DNA from: GAS188 sp044445965
Lineage (GTDB): Bacteria > Pseudomonadota > Alphaproteobacteria > Rhizobiales > Beijerinckiaceae
Length of the DNA stretch: 64,000 nucleotides
Direction: 5' to 3'
NCBI GenBank assembly: GCA_044445965.1
Contig: JBIOEJ010000006.1
Coordinates: forward strand, 1 to 64,000
Shown here one piece after another: positions 29,034 to 38,393 of the stretch; within the stretch, counting starts at the first letter, position 1, and the number at the start of each line of letters is the position of its first letter. A program made the position numbers and the translations under genes. Below the pieces are notes generated by a model. It worked only from the letters and a program-made list of their open reading frames with translations. It was not told the origin of the DNA and did not search any database.

Positions 29034-30404
29034 CTATCCTACGCCGAGGGTCTTCAATTTGCGATGCAAGGCAGATCGTTCCATGCCGATGAATTCAGCG
29101 GTTCGCGACACATTTCCACCGAAGCGGCTGATTTGCGCGATGAGATATTCGCGCTCGAAGATCTCGCGGGCCTCTCGCAGCGGCATCGCCATGAATTTCT
29201 CGCCGCCCGCGCCATTCGGCGAACTCGGCACGCGCGCGCCGACTTCCTGCGGCAACATATCGGCATTGATCGCGACATGCGGGTCGCCGCCGCACAGGAT
29301 CATCAGGCGCTCCACGTTGTTGCGCAGCTCGCGCACATTGCCCGGCCACTCATGGGATTGCAGGATCGCGAGCGCATCATCTTCCATGCCGCGCTTCGGC
29401 AAGCCGCCCGCCGAGGAAATCTGCTCCATGAAGAAGTCGATGAGGTCGGGAATATCCTCTCGCCGCTCGCAGAGCGAAGGAACGCGCAAGGGCACGACCG
29501 AGAGCCGGTGGAATAGATCCTCGCGAAAGCGCCCTTCCGCGATATCGGCCGCGAAGTCCCGTGCCGAAGAGGAAATTACCCTGACATCGACGTGCACCCG
29601 GGTCGAGCCGCCGACGCGCTGGAAATTCTGATCGACAAGCACGCGCAAGATCTTGTTCTGCGTCTCCTTGGGCATGTCGGCGACTTCGTCGAGATAGATG
29701 GTGCCGCCATGCGCCTCCTCGAGCGCGCCGGTGACGCGCTGGCCGTTCGGACCTTGCTCGATGCCGAACAGCGCGGTCTCCAGGTTCTCGGGCGTGATGG
29801 TCGCCGCATTGATGGCGACGAAGGCTCCGCTGGCCCGACTCGACAGCTGATGGATGGTGCGCGCGGCGAGCTCCTTGCCGGAACCAGGCGCGCCCGTGAT
29901 CATCACGCGCGCATTGGTCGCGCCGATGCGCTCGATGGCGGCGCGCAGTTGCACGATCGCCGAGGAGCGGCCGATGATGCGGCTCGCCTGCACCGACTGC
30001 GATTTCAGCTCCTTGACCTCGCGTTTCAGGCGCGAGGCCTCGAGCGCCCGATCCGCGACCAGCACGAGACGATCGGCCTTGAAAGGCTTCTCGATGAAAT
30101 CATAGGCGCCGCGCCGGATCGCCGACACCGCGGTCTCGATATTGCCATGCCCGGAGATCATGACGACCGGGACGTCGGCGTGGAGCTGCTTGACGCGATC
30201 GAGAATCTGCAGCCCGTCGAGCCTCGAGCCCTGAAGCCAGATATCGAGGAAGACGAGATGGGGCCTGCGTGCCTCGATCGCCTCGAAGGCTTCGTCCGCG
30301 CCTTCGGCGATGCGCGCTCGATAGCCCTCATCCTCGAGGATTCCAGCGACGAGCTCGCGGATGTCCGCCTCGTCGTCGACGATGAGAATATCGGCCCCCT
30401 TCAC
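29034..30404 (-). CDS. ntrX: Nitrogen-assimilation response regulator NtrX
   Basis: 456 aa: receiver domain (phospho-acceptor Asp54, acidic pair 10-11), AAA+ domain with Walker A GAPGSGKE (171-178), and Fis-type HTH at the C-terminus. The GAFTGA loop needed to contact sigma-54 is absent: the aligned stretch (about 214-227) reads GIEQGPNGQRVTGA. NtrX of this type therefore probably regulates sigma-70 promoters. Overlaps ntrY by 4 bases, giving a coupled sensor-regulator pair. Confidence 0.94.
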   Translation of the reverse strand: MKGADILIVDDEADIRELVAGILEDEGYRARIAEGADEAFEAIEARRPHLVFLDIWLQGSRLDGLQILDRVKQLHADVPVVMISGHGNIETAVSAIRRGAYDFIEKPFKADRLVLVADRALEASRLKREVKELKSQSVQASRIIGRSSAIVQLRAAIERIGATNARVMITGAPGSGKELAARTIHQLSSRASGAFVAINAATITPENLETALFGIEQGPNGQRVTGALEEAHGGTIYLDEVADMPKETQNKILRVLVDQNFQRVGGSTRVHVDVRVISSSARDFAADIAEGRFREDLFHRLSVVPLRVPSLCERREDIPDLIDFFMEQISSAGGLPKRGMEDDALAILQSHEWPGNVRELRNNVERLMILCGGDPHVAINADMLPQEVGARVPSSPNGAGGEKFMAMPLREAREIFEREYLIAQISRFGGNVSRTAEFIGMERSALHRKLKTLGVG

Positions 30405-32716
30405 GAGAGTTTCTCCGGTACCGATTCGATGGAAGCGGCCTCAAGACCATCGGCTCTCTGCGTCGAAGGCGGATCGAGCGTTCCTGGCGCCCCCGATGCC
30501 GGCGCTCGCTCGGCCAAATTCGCCGGAAACCACAGCCGAACGCGGGCGCCGCTTCGGCCCTCGGCCGCGTCGGGACGGTCGAGGAGTTCGATTCCACCTC
30601 CGTGTTCCTCGAGAATCTTGCCGACGATGGCAAGACCGAGACCCGTCCCCTCCTTGCGCGTGGTCATGTAAGGCTCGAGAAGCTTTTGCCGATCGCTGTT
30701 CGGAAAGCCGCGTCCGGTATCCGTCACGTCGATGGTGACGATATCTCCCGGTCCTTTGGCCACCGCGATCGTCACGCTTCCCGGTTCGCCATTCGCCCTC
30801 TGCTCGATCGCCTCGGTGGCGTTCTTGACGATGTTGGTCACGGCTTGCCCGATCAACCGATGGTCGAAGCGCGCCCTCAATGGGCCTTGCGGCAGCTCGG
30901 TGACGAATTCGATATCGGGCCGCGCGACCTGCATCAGGAACACGACATGCTTCACCACATCGGTGACGTCGCTCTCCTCCAGCACGGGTTTCGGTGTGCG
31001 GGCGAATGAGGAGAATTCATCGACCATGCGCTTGATGTCGTCCACCTGGCGGATGATCGTATTGGTGCATTGGTCGAAGATCTCCCGGTCGGAGGTAATG
31101 AATTTTCCGTATTTGCGCTTCAGGCGCTCGGCGGAGAGCTGGATCGGGGTCAGCGGGTTCTTGATTTCATGGGCGATGCGCCTTGCCACGTCAGCCCAGG
31201 CGGCGGAGCGCTGTGCAAAGACGAGGTCGGTAATGTCGTCGAGGGTGATGACATAGCCTTCGGAGGGGTCGCCGGCGGTCTCCTTGGTGACGCGCACGCT
31301 CACTTGACGTTCGGCCATGCCGCGGGCGAGCGCGATCTGCCCCTGGACCAGCCGGTGGCGGCCCTCCCGCGCCTCGGTGACCAGAGGACCAACCGCCGGC
31401 ATGAGCTCGTCGATCATCGCGCCGAGCGGGCTCCCCGATGGACTCGTCGGCAAAAGCCTGTCGGCCGACGGATTGAGCACGGTGATCCGACCCTTTCCGT
31501 CGATACCGATCACGCCGGCCGAAACGCCGTCGAGCACCGCCTCGGTGAACCGACGCCGCTTGTCCAACATGTCGCTCGTGGCGACGAGGCGATCATGTTG
31601 AGCGCGCAATTCTTGGGTCATGCCGTTGAAGGTGGCCGAAAGATGGGCAAGGTCGCTCTCGCCTTTCCGGGTCGGCACCTGCACATAGAAATTGCCCGCC
31701 GCCACCTGATCCGTCGCATGGATCAGGCGGCGAATGGGCAAGACGAGCCAGTTGGCGAAGGAGAGGCCGAGCCTGATGGCGGAGAGCAGCAGGATCAGCG
31801 TGACCAAGAGGTACATCGAGGCGAAGGCGATCTGGACGCCGACGCGCTTGGCCTCGAGGAGCTGATAATAGCGAAGCCCTTCCTCGGCGGTCTTGGTATA
31901 GGCGCTGGCGCGCGGATCGCCGGGCCTCGCCACGAAAAGGAAGGTGTTGTCGAAGGCCGAGAGCTTCACCAGGGCACCGAAGGCGCCCCCTTCGCGTGGC
32001 AGGAAGCAGAAAGGCTCGGTATCGCTCGCCTCCGCATAGTCCTGCTCGCGCGGCAGGGCGATTCCGGGCACGGCGACATGCTGCACGGTTTCGATCGCCG
32101 AGCCGTCTCCCGCCAGGATCATCGCGACCGGAAAGCCGAGGAACAAGGAGCGTGTCGCCAGCCAGTCGCGAAACAAGGCGCGATTTTCGTCGAACATCAC
32201 CTTGGCGCGGTTGAGATCGCTCGCCATCAGGTTCATCTCGCGCGCGATGGTGCGGCATTGGCCCTCCTCATAGGTTCGGGCGATCTCGACCGTATTGCCG
32301 AGCAGGGTGCTGAGATCGGCCCGGAACCAGGGATCGAGACTGCGTTCCAGGGTGATCGAGGTCACGAGCGCGATGAACAGCGCCGGCAGGGCCGCGATGC
32401 CGGCGAACCAACCAACGAAGCGCATATGCAGGCCGGCGGCGGCGGCGCGCGCCCTGCGGGCCCTCAACACGTCGCGGCCCTCGATGATCACGACGACGAT
32501 CAGGCAGACGACGAGCACGCTGTTCGTGACCAGAATGGCCACGACGACGTCATTGGTCGGCAAGATCGGCGTGAGGCCGGCGATGATCAGGAAGCCCACC
32601 AGCGCCGATAGGAGGGCCACGATCATGATGATCGTGCCTATGCGCTTGCCGGATCGGCCTTCATCCAGCAGAAGGGGCGCGGCGCTTGCCTGCCGCACCA
32701 GGTCAGTTGAGCTCAT
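30401..32716 (-). CDS. ntrY: Nitrogen-sensing histidine kinase NtrY
   Basis: 771 aa from ATG 32716; a start at 32758 is possible. Several N-terminal membrane segments (about 28-50, 55-80, 95-115) and a later one near 300, a periplasmic sensor region, HAMP (LPIRRLIHATDQVAAGNFYVQ), PAS, then the kinase core with H-box RRIAHEIKNPLTPIQ, N-box NIVKNATEAIEQ and GTGLGLAIVGKILEEHGG. It phosphorylates NtrX and links nitrogen and redox status to gene expression in related bacteria. It follows ntrC by 75 bases. Confidence 0.95.
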   Translation of the reverse strand: MSSTDLVRQASAAPLLLDEGRSGKRIGTIIMIVALLSALVGFLIIAGLTPILPTNDVVVAILVTNSVLVVCLIVVVIIEGRDVLRARRARAAAAGLHMRFVGWFAGIAALPALFIALVTSITLERSLDPWFRADLSTLLGNTVEIARTYEEGQCRTIAREMNLMASDLNRAKVMFDENRALFRDWLATRSLFLGFPVAMILAGDGSAIETVQHVAVPGIALPREQDYAEASDTEPFCFLPREGGAFGALVKLSAFDNTFLFVARPGDPRASAYTKTAEEGLRYYQLLEAKRVGVQIAFASMYLLVTLILLLSAIRLGLSFANWLVLPIRRLIHATDQVAAGNFYVQVPTRKGESDLAHLSATFNGMTQELRAQHDRLVATSDMLDKRRRFTEAVLDGVSAGVIGIDGKGRITVLNPSADRLLPTSPSGSPLGAMIDELMPAVGPLVTEAREGRHRLVQGQIALARGMAERQVSVRVTKETAGDPSEGYVITLDDITDLVFAQRSAAWADVARRIAHEIKNPLTPIQLSAERLKRKYGKFITSDREIFDQCTNTIIRQVDDIKRMVDEFSSFARTPKPVLEESDVTDVVKHVVFLMQVARPDIEFVTELPQGPLRARFDHRLIGQAVTNIVKNATEAIEQRANGEPGSVTIAVAKGPGDIVTIDVTDTGRGFPNSDRQKLLEPYMTTRKEGTGLGLAIVGKILEEHGGGIELLDRPDAAEGRSGARVRLWFPANLAERAPASGAPGTLDPPSTQRADGLEAASIESVPEKLS

Positions 32717-32791
32717 TCCGCCGTCAAAACTCTGCGCCGCATTGATGCATGCGTGCAACAGTGTTGTCGGAATGCGACGGTTTTGGGGCCG

Positions 32792-34234
32792 TTATCTGGA
32801 GAGCTTCATCACTTGAATGTCGAGATCACTGATTTTCTTGCGCAAAGTGTTACGGTTGAGACCGAGAAGATGTGCGGCCTTGATCTGATTGCCTCTGGTC
32901 GCGGCGAGCGCAGCCGAGATCAGCGGGGCTTCGACCTCTTCGACGATCCGGTGGAATAGGCCCGGCGGGGGCAGTTGCGCGCCGAAGGTCGCGAAATAAT
33001 GCTGCAGATGCCTCTCGACCATCGCGGCGAGCGTCGCATCCTCCGACCGCTCGACCGCCTGGGCGGGCGCCGCGTCCGACTGTGAAAGCTCCGCCTCGAT
33101 GATGGCCGCTGAGATGTTCTGCTGCGGATAGAGCGCCGCGAGGCGGCGCACCAGGTTCTCGAGCTCGCGTACATTTCCCGGCCAGCGATAGGCGCATAAG
33201 CGCTCGATCGCCTCGGGCTCGAGCGTCTTGACCGGCAACCCCTCCTTCTCGTTCATGGCGAAGAAATGCCTGACGAGGTCGGGAATGTCCTCCGCGCGCT
33301 CGCGCAACGGCGGCAGGCGGATCGGCACGACGTTGAGCCGGAAGAACAAATCCTCGCGGAACAAGCCTTGTTGGATCAGCCCGCGGAGCTGCTTGTTGGT
33401 GGCGGCGATGATCCGTACATTGGTCTTGATCGGCACACGCCCGCCGACCGTCGTATATTCGCCCTGTTGCAGCACGCGCAGCAGGCGCGTCTGCGCCTCC
33501 ATCGGCATATCGCCGATCTCGTCGAGAAAGAGCGTGCCGCCTTCCGCCTGCTCGAAGCGGCCGACCGAGCGGGAGAGCGCGCCGGTGAAGGCGCCCTTCT
33601 CATGGCCGAAAAGCTCCGACTCGATGAGATCTCGCGGGATTGCCGCCATGTTGACGGCAATGAAAGGGCCCTTCCGCCGCTTGCCGAAATCATGCAGGGC
33701 GCGCGCGACGAGTTCCTTGCCGGTGCCGGAATCGCCATTGATCATCACCGTCAGGTCGGTCTGCATGAGGCGCGCCAGCACCCGGTACACATCCTGCATG
33801 GAGGGCGAGCGGCCGACGAGCGGCATGTTTTCGGTATCGATCTCGGCGGGTTTCGTAGCGGCCGGCTTCTGCTCCGACAGGGCACGGCCGACGATCGAGA
33901 CGATTTCCTTCAAATCGAAGGGCTTCGGCAGATAGTCATAAGCGCCGAGCTCGGAGGCGCGCACCGCCGTCATGAAGGTGTTCTGTGCGCTCATGACGAC
34001 GACGGGCAGCTCCGGCCGCACGCGCTTGATGCGCGGCAGGAGGTCGAAAGCATTGTGATCGGGCATCACCACATCGGTGATCACCAGATCGCCGTCGCCC
34101 TCGGCCACCCAGCGCCACAAGGTCGCGCCGTTGCCGGTCGAACGAACCTCGTAGCCGGCGCGCGACAGCGCCTGGCCGAGCACCGTCCGAATGGCGGAGT
34201 CATCGTCCGCGACCAGAATCTGTCCGCTGCGCAT
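32792..34234 (-). CDS. ntrC: Nitrogen regulation response regulator NtrC
   Basis: 480 aa. Receiver with Asp54, AAA+ domain with Walker A GDSGTGKE (167-174), an intact GAFTGA loop (214-219) and Walker B GTLFLDEIGD, then a Fis-like HTH ending NTLRKKISDL. A sigma-54 activator of nitrogen-scavenging genes; the sigma-54-like site before livH in this window is a plausible target. It follows ntrB after 37 bases, within the dusB-ntrB-ntrC transcript. Confidence 0.97.
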   Translation of the reverse strand: MRSGQILVADDDSAIRTVLGQALSRAGYEVRSTGNGATLWRWVAEGDGDLVITDVVMPDHNAFDLLPRIKRVRPELPVVVMSAQNTFMTAVRASELGAYDYLPKPFDLKEIVSIVGRALSEQKPAATKPAEIDTENMPLVGRSPSMQDVYRVLARLMQTDLTVMINGDSGTGKELVARALHDFGKRRKGPFIAVNMAAIPRDLIESELFGHEKGAFTGALSRSVGRFEQAEGGTLFLDEIGDMPMEAQTRLLRVLQQGEYTTVGGRVPIKTNVRIIAATNKQLRGLIQQGLFREDLFFRLNVVPIRLPPLRERAEDIPDLVRHFFAMNEKEGLPVKTLEPEAIERLCAYRWPGNVRELENLVRRLAALYPQQNISAAIIEAELSQSDAAPAQAVERSEDATLAAMVERHLQHYFATFGAQLPPPGLFHRIVEEVEAPLISAALAATRGNQIKAAHLLGLNRNTLRKKISDLDIQVMKLSR

Positions 34235-34271
34235 TCATCTCCTCTCGATCCTCCCCACCCCGCGGCGCCAG

Positions 34272-35408
34272 TCATCTTCCCGGCACGAACATGGGCATCA
34301 TCACGCGAAATGTAGTGCGGCGATGCGCCGTTTCGCACTCGACGATGCCGCCGTGGTCGCCGACGATCTTGGCGACCAAAGCAAGACCGAGGCCAGAGCC
34401 TTGCGCCTTGGTCGTGACGAACGGATCAAAGAGGTGCGGCTGGAGATCGGCCGGCACGCCCGGGCCGTTATCCCGGACGCAGAACTCGAGCGGCAGGCTG
34501 ATGCGCCCAGAGGAGGGCCCGACCGAAAGCTTCACGCCGGGCTTGAAAGCAGTGCTGAGCTCGATTTCGCCATCGGCAACGTCCTTGCCAATGGCCTCGG
34601 CGGCGTTCTTGACGAGGTTGAGGAAGACCTGGATCAGCTGGTCGCGATTGGCGAGAACCGGTGGGAGCGAAGGATCGTAGGTCTCGGCGATCCTGATATG
34701 CTTGGCGAAGCCTGAAAGCGCGAGCCGCTTCACATGATCGAGCACGGAATGGATATTGACCGGCTCGCGGGCGATCGGCCGCGAGTCGCCGAAAAACTCC
34801 ATGCGATCGACCAGCTTCACGATTCGATCGGTTTCCTGGCAGATCAGCTGGGTGAGCGAACGATCCCCCTCTTGTGCCGACATTTCAAGCAGTTGGGCTG
34901 CACCCCTGATGCCCGAAAGCGGGTTCTTGATTTCGTGCGCCAGCATGGCGGCAAGCCCGCTGACCGAACGCGCCGCGCCGCGATGAGTGAGCTGGCGGTC
35001 CATCTTGTCAGCAATCGTGCGCTCTTGCATCATCACCAGAACATGGTTGTCCATATCGTTGAAAGGCAATGCAAAAATGTCGACGATCTTCTCGTCGCGG
35101 GAAAAGGGCGAGAGGATCGGCAGGCGATGCTCGCTGACGCTCGCATTACGACGTCGCACCTCCGCCACGAGCCCGACCACGGGGGAATCGAACGCGAACA
35201 GCTCCGTCAGCTTCTGGCGCCGCAGGAACGACACCGACAGCTCGAAGAAGCTCTCGGCCGCGAGGTTCGCGTAGGAGACGCTGTCATCGGGCGACAGGCA
35301 GATGATCGGCATCGGAACCGCGTTCAAGATCGCCTGCGCCCCTTCGGGCGGCAATGTCGGAGACAAACGCATCAGCATCGGCTCGAGCGGGTCGCTGACG
35401 TAGGTCAC
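34272..35408 (-). CDS. ntrB: Nitrogen-sensing histidine kinase/phosphatase NtrB
   Basis: 378 aa, soluble. N-terminal PAS domain (NAVPMPIICLSPDDSVSYAN, residues 28-47), H-box AAMLAHEIKNPLSGIRG, and ATPase motifs NLVKNAAEAIG, DNGPGVP and GSGLGLALVAKIVGDHGG. It phosphorylates or dephosphorylates NtrC under control of the PII proteins. GTG start at 35408 overlaps the dusB stop (GTGA), indicating coupled translation. Confidence 0.95.
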   Translation of the reverse strand: MTYVSDPLEPMLMRLSPTLPPEGAQAILNAVPMPIICLSPDDSVSYANLAAESFFELSVSFLRRQKLTELFAFDSPVVGLVAEVRRRNASVSEHRLPILSPFSRDEKIVDIFALPFNDMDNHVLVMMQERTIADKMDRQLTHRGAARSVSGLAAMLAHEIKNPLSGIRGAAQLLEMSAQEGDRSLTQLICQETDRIVKLVDRMEFFGDSRPIAREPVNIHSVLDHVKRLALSGFAKHIRIAETYDPSLPPVLANRDQLIQVFLNLVKNAAEAIGKDVADGEIELSTAFKPGVKLSVGPSSGRISLPLEFCVRDNGPGVPADLQPHLFDPFVTTKAQGSGLGLALVAKIVGDHGGIVECETAHRRTTFRVMMPMFVPGR

Positions 35409-36469
35409 GCCGCCACCGCCATGCCGTAATCAGGAGCATCGCCTGCGAGCGCGAACGCCTCATGCAGCAGGATTTTCACCTCCGCTGGCCGCTCGGAGCG
35501 CATGAGCGCCGCCCTGATCGCCGGGGCCCGCGCATCGATGCTGGCGGCAAGCGCATGCGCCGCATAGGCCTGCAGGTGCTTGCGTGCATGGCGCAGACCG
35601 AGCGGCAGTCCATAAAGGGCAAGCAACCCTTGATAATGCTCGGTTGCCAGGGCGCAGCGAGCGGCCGGCGAAAGCGGCCGCTCGGGCTCTCCCCGCAACG
35701 CGCGCTCGACCTCGCCCGGCAGCCAGGGACGGCCGAGCGCGGCGCGGCCGATCATCACGCCGTCGGCACCGGAGCGCAGGAGCGCCGTCTCCGCGTCGGC
35801 AGCCGAGGCGATATCGCCATTGACGATCACCGGAACACCGACGCTGCGCTTCACGGCGCCGACCGCGGGCCAATCGGCATGGCCATCATAGAATTGGGCG
35901 CGCGTGCGCCCATGGACGCAGATCAGGCGAGCGCCCGCGCCCTCGCAACGGCGCGCGATGTCGGGAGCGTTCAAGCTCACGGCATCGAAGCCGAGCCGCA
36001 TCTTGACGGTCACGGGCAACGTCACGGCGCCCGCGACCGCCGCGACGACGCGCTCTGCGAGGTCGGGCTCGCGCATCAACGCCGAGCCGCAAAGCTGCCG
36101 GGCCACGCGCTTTGCCGGGCAGCCCATATTGATGTCGACGATATCGGCGCCGGATGCTTCGGCGATGCGCGCAGCTTCGGCCATGCAAGCCGGATCGCGC
36201 CCGGCGATCTGCACGATATGCGGCGAGACGCCCTTGCCCTCGAGCTTCAGCCTCGCCTCCTCGTCGCCCTGGGCGAGCTGGGGGGAAGCGATCATTTCGC
36301 TGACCACAGCCGCCGCCCCGAGGCGACGCGCAATCTTGCGCATCACCACATCGGTGATGCCGGACATCGGCGCGAGCCACGCCCGTCCGTCGAGCCTGAT
36401 CGGCCCGATGCACATAGCGCGGGCGGCGTTCGCAAAAGGCACTCTGCCCAATTTTTGATCAATCTGCAT
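35405..36469 (-). CDS. dusB: tRNA-dihydrouridine synthase DusB (NifR3)
   Basis: 354 aa. TIM-barrel flavoenzyme with LAPMSGITD at the FMN site, the catalytic Cys in DINMGCPAKRV, VKMRLGFD and the VHGRTRAQFYDG segment. Reduces uridine to dihydrouridine in the tRNA D-loop. First gene of the classic nifR3-ntrB-ntrC operon. The ATG at 36469 is only 9 bases after a good -10 hexamer and has no ribosome binding site, so the mRNA may be nearly leaderless. Confidence 0.93.
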   Translation of the reverse strand: MQIDQKLGRVPFANAARAMCIGPIRLDGRAWLAPMSGITDVVMRKIARRLGAAAVVSEMIASPQLAQGDEEARLKLEGKGVSPHIVQIAGRDPACMAEAARIAEASGADIVDINMGCPAKRVARQLCGSALMREPDLAERVVAAVAGAVTLPVTVKMRLGFDAVSLNAPDIARRCEGAGARLICVHGRTRAQFYDGHADWPAVGAVKRSVGVPVIVNGDIASAADAETALLRSGADGVMIGRAALGRPWLPGEVERALRGEPERPLSPAARCALATEHYQGLLALYGLPLGLRHARKHLQAYAAHALAASIDARAPAIRAALMRSERPAEVKILLHEAFALAGDAPDYGMAVAA

Positions 36470-36478
36470 CTTGCTTAG

Positions 36479-36508
36479 ATAATAGACAGGTCATTGTGCG
36501 CCGCACAA
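36479..36508 (-). promoter_or_regulatory. dusB-ntrBC promoter overlapped by a perfect palindrome
   Basis: On the minus strand TTGTGC (36503-36508), 18 bases, then TATTAT (36479-36484). The -35 element forms one half of a perfect 15-base palindrome TTGTGCGCCGCACAA (36494-36508), which could be an operator for the whole operon. It differs from the usual NtrC site, in which GCAC precedes GTGC. Confidence 0.5.
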
Positions 36509-36658
36509 GACGCTTGCACTCCGGCTCCACTTGCGCCAGCAGCGTGAACCTTGCGGCATGGCGTCGCAGCGCGCGCCCCGCGGTTGCATGCGAATGCCCG
36601 CGCGGTTTCCTGACAAACGATCTTATCTCGGCAGCCAAATCGAACCCATCCGCAATTC

Positions 36659-37888
36659 GTGGCCCAAATCATTTCCAACGCTTCGCCGAAGACCGCGGCC
36701 TTGATCGTCGCCGCCGGACGAGGCCTGCGCGCCGGAGGCGAGCTGCCCAAGCAATATCAGCTCATCGGCGGAATGAGCGTGCTGGAGCGAGCCATCCGCG
36801 CCTTGCACGAGGCGGCAGGCGTCGGGCGGGCCATCGTCGTCATCCATCCGGAGGATGCCGACCAGTATGAGGTGGTCAGGACGCGCCTCTGTGCGCAATT
36901 GCCGGGTTTCCTGCTGCCGCCGGCCTTTGGAGGGGCAACGCGCCAGTCGAGCGTGCGCGCCGGTCTCGAGGCCTTGTCGGCGACGCCGCCCGAGATCGTG
37001 CTCATCCACGACGCGGCGCGGCCCTTCCTGTCCCCGGCCCTGGTGGCGCGCGCCATCGAGGCTGCGAGACGCCATGGCGCGGCGGTCCCTGGAATTCCCG
37101 TCAACGATACGATCAGGCGGTTGGGCGCGGGCCGTCCCTATGGGGAAACCTTGCCGCGGGAGAGCTTGCGGGCCATTCAGACACCGCAAGCCTTCACCTT
37201 CTCGAAGATCAGGGAAGCTCACGGGCGCGCGGCGGCGGCGGGGCTCGACGCCTTCACCGATGATGGGGGCCTCGCCGAATGGGCGGGGCTCGACGTCCAT
37301 GTGTTCGAGGGCGAAACGGAGAATACCAAATTGAGCCTGCCCTCGGACTTCATCCGCGCCGCCCAGCACGTCAAGGCGCTGACCGAGACGCGCACTGGCC
37401 TCGGCTACGACGTGCACGCCTTCGGCGAAGGCGCCTTCATCATGCTCGGCGGCGTGAGGATCAGTCACGATCGCGGCATCGTGGCCCATTCGGACGGCGA
37501 TGTGTTGCTGCACGCGCTGACCGACGCCCTGCTCGGCGCCCTTGGCGAGGGGGATATCGGGATGCATTTTCCGCCCTCCGATCCTCGCTGGAAGGAGGCC
37601 GCGTCGAGCCTCTTTCTGGCCGACGCCGTGGCGCGGGTCGGCAGACGAGGCGGACGCATTCTGCATCTCGATGCGACCGTCGTGTGCGAGACGCCGCGCC
37701 TCGCTCCGCGGCGCGAGGCGATCCGCGCTTCGGTTGCGGCGATCGTCGGCATCGGCGAGGGGCGCATCTCGATCAAGGCCACCACTTCGGAGAAGCTCGG
37801 CTTCACCGGCCGGGGCGAAGGCATCGCCGCGCAGGCCATAGCCACGATCGAGCTGCCGATCGGCGAAGGAGACGCGAATGTTCGATGA
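36659..37888 (+). CDS. ispDF: Bifunctional IspD/IspF (MEP isoprenoid pathway)
   Basis: 409 aa fusion. Residues about 10-235 are IspD (CTP-binding loop ALIVAAGRGLRAGG and LPKQY, later IHDAARPFL), making CDP-ME. Residues about 245-402 are IspF (TGLGYDVHAFGEG metal-binding Asp/His, then AHSDGDVLLHALTDALLG), forming MEcPP. The fusion is characteristic of alphaproteobacteria. Start is GTG 36659 with a poor ribosome binding site. It is divergent from dusB across a 189-base region and overlaps cinA by 11 bases. Confidence 0.95.
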   Translation: MAQIISNASPKTAALIVAAGRGLRAGGELPKQYQLIGGMSVLERAIRALHEAAGVGRAIVVIHPEDADQYEVVRTRLCAQLPGFLLPPAFGGATRQSSVRAGLEALSATPPEIVLIHDAARPFLSPALVARAIEAARRHGAAVPGIPVNDTIRRLGAGRPYGETLPRESLRAIQTPQAFTFSKIREAHGRAAAAGLDAFTDDGGLAEWAGLDVHVFEGETENTKLSLPSDFIRAAQHVKALTETRTGLGYDVHAFGEGAFIMLGGVRISHDRGIVAHSDGDVLLHALTDALLGALGEGDIGMHFPPSDPRWKEAASSLFLADAVARVGRRGGRILHLDATVVCETPRLAPRREAIRASVAAIVGIGEGRISIKATTSEKLGFTGRGEGIAAQAIATIELPIGEGDANVR

Positions 37889-38390
37889 CGCGGTGCTGAT
37901 CGCGGCTCGTCGCCTCATCGACCTGTGTCGTGGGCGCGGCTTTCATATCGCAACGGCCGAATCCTGCACAGGCGGGCTGATCGCCGGCGCGCTCACCGAG
38001 ATCGCCGGCTCCTCGGATGTCGTCGATCGCGGCTTCGTGACCTATTCGAACGCCGCCAAGACCGAGATGCTCGGCCTGCCGCGCGAGCTGATCGAGCGCC
38101 ATGGCGCGGTGAGCGAGGCGGTCGCGAGAGCGATGGCCGAGGGGGCGCTGACGCGCTCGGCGGCCGATATCGTCGTCGCCGTGACCGGGATCGCGGGCCC
38201 CGGCGGCGGCAGCGCGGAGAAGCCGGTCGGCCTCGTGCATTTCGGCTGCGCCGCCAAGGGCCATGGCGTGCGGCATAGCGAGCGGCGCTTCGGCGATGTC
38301 GGGCGAAGCGAGGTGCGCCGCCTCACGGTGCTCGTCGCGCTGGCCATGCTGGAGGAGGCGAGCCGAGAATCCGCGACGCGGACCGCCTGA
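37878..38390 (+). CDS. cinA: CinA-family nicotinamide-nucleotide amidohydrolase
   Basis: 170 aa, consisting only of the CinA C-terminal (PncC) domain: ATAESCTGGLIAGALTEIAG (near 25-44), FVTYSNAAK, GAVSEAVARAMAEGA and VTGIAGPGGGS. It deamidates NMN to nicotinate mononucleotide in pyridine-nucleotide salvage. The N-terminal pyrophosphatase domain of long CinA is absent, which is normal for PncC-type proteins. It overlaps ispDF and converges on ratA with 3 bases between. Confidence 0.9.
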   Translation: MFDDAVLIAARRLIDLCRGRGFHIATAESCTGGLIAGALTEIAGSSDVVDRGFVTYSNAAKTEMLGLPRELIERHGAVSEAVARAMAEGALTRSAADIVVAVTGIAGPGGGSAEKPVGLVHFGCAAKGHGVRHSERRFGDVGRSEVRRLTVLVALAMLEEASRESATRTA

Positions 38391-38393
38391 GCT

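Noticed and set aside
36494..36508. NtrC binding site at the dusB promoter
   Set aside because: NtrC sites have GCAC before GTGC; this palindrome has the opposite order, so autoregulation by NtrC is not supported.
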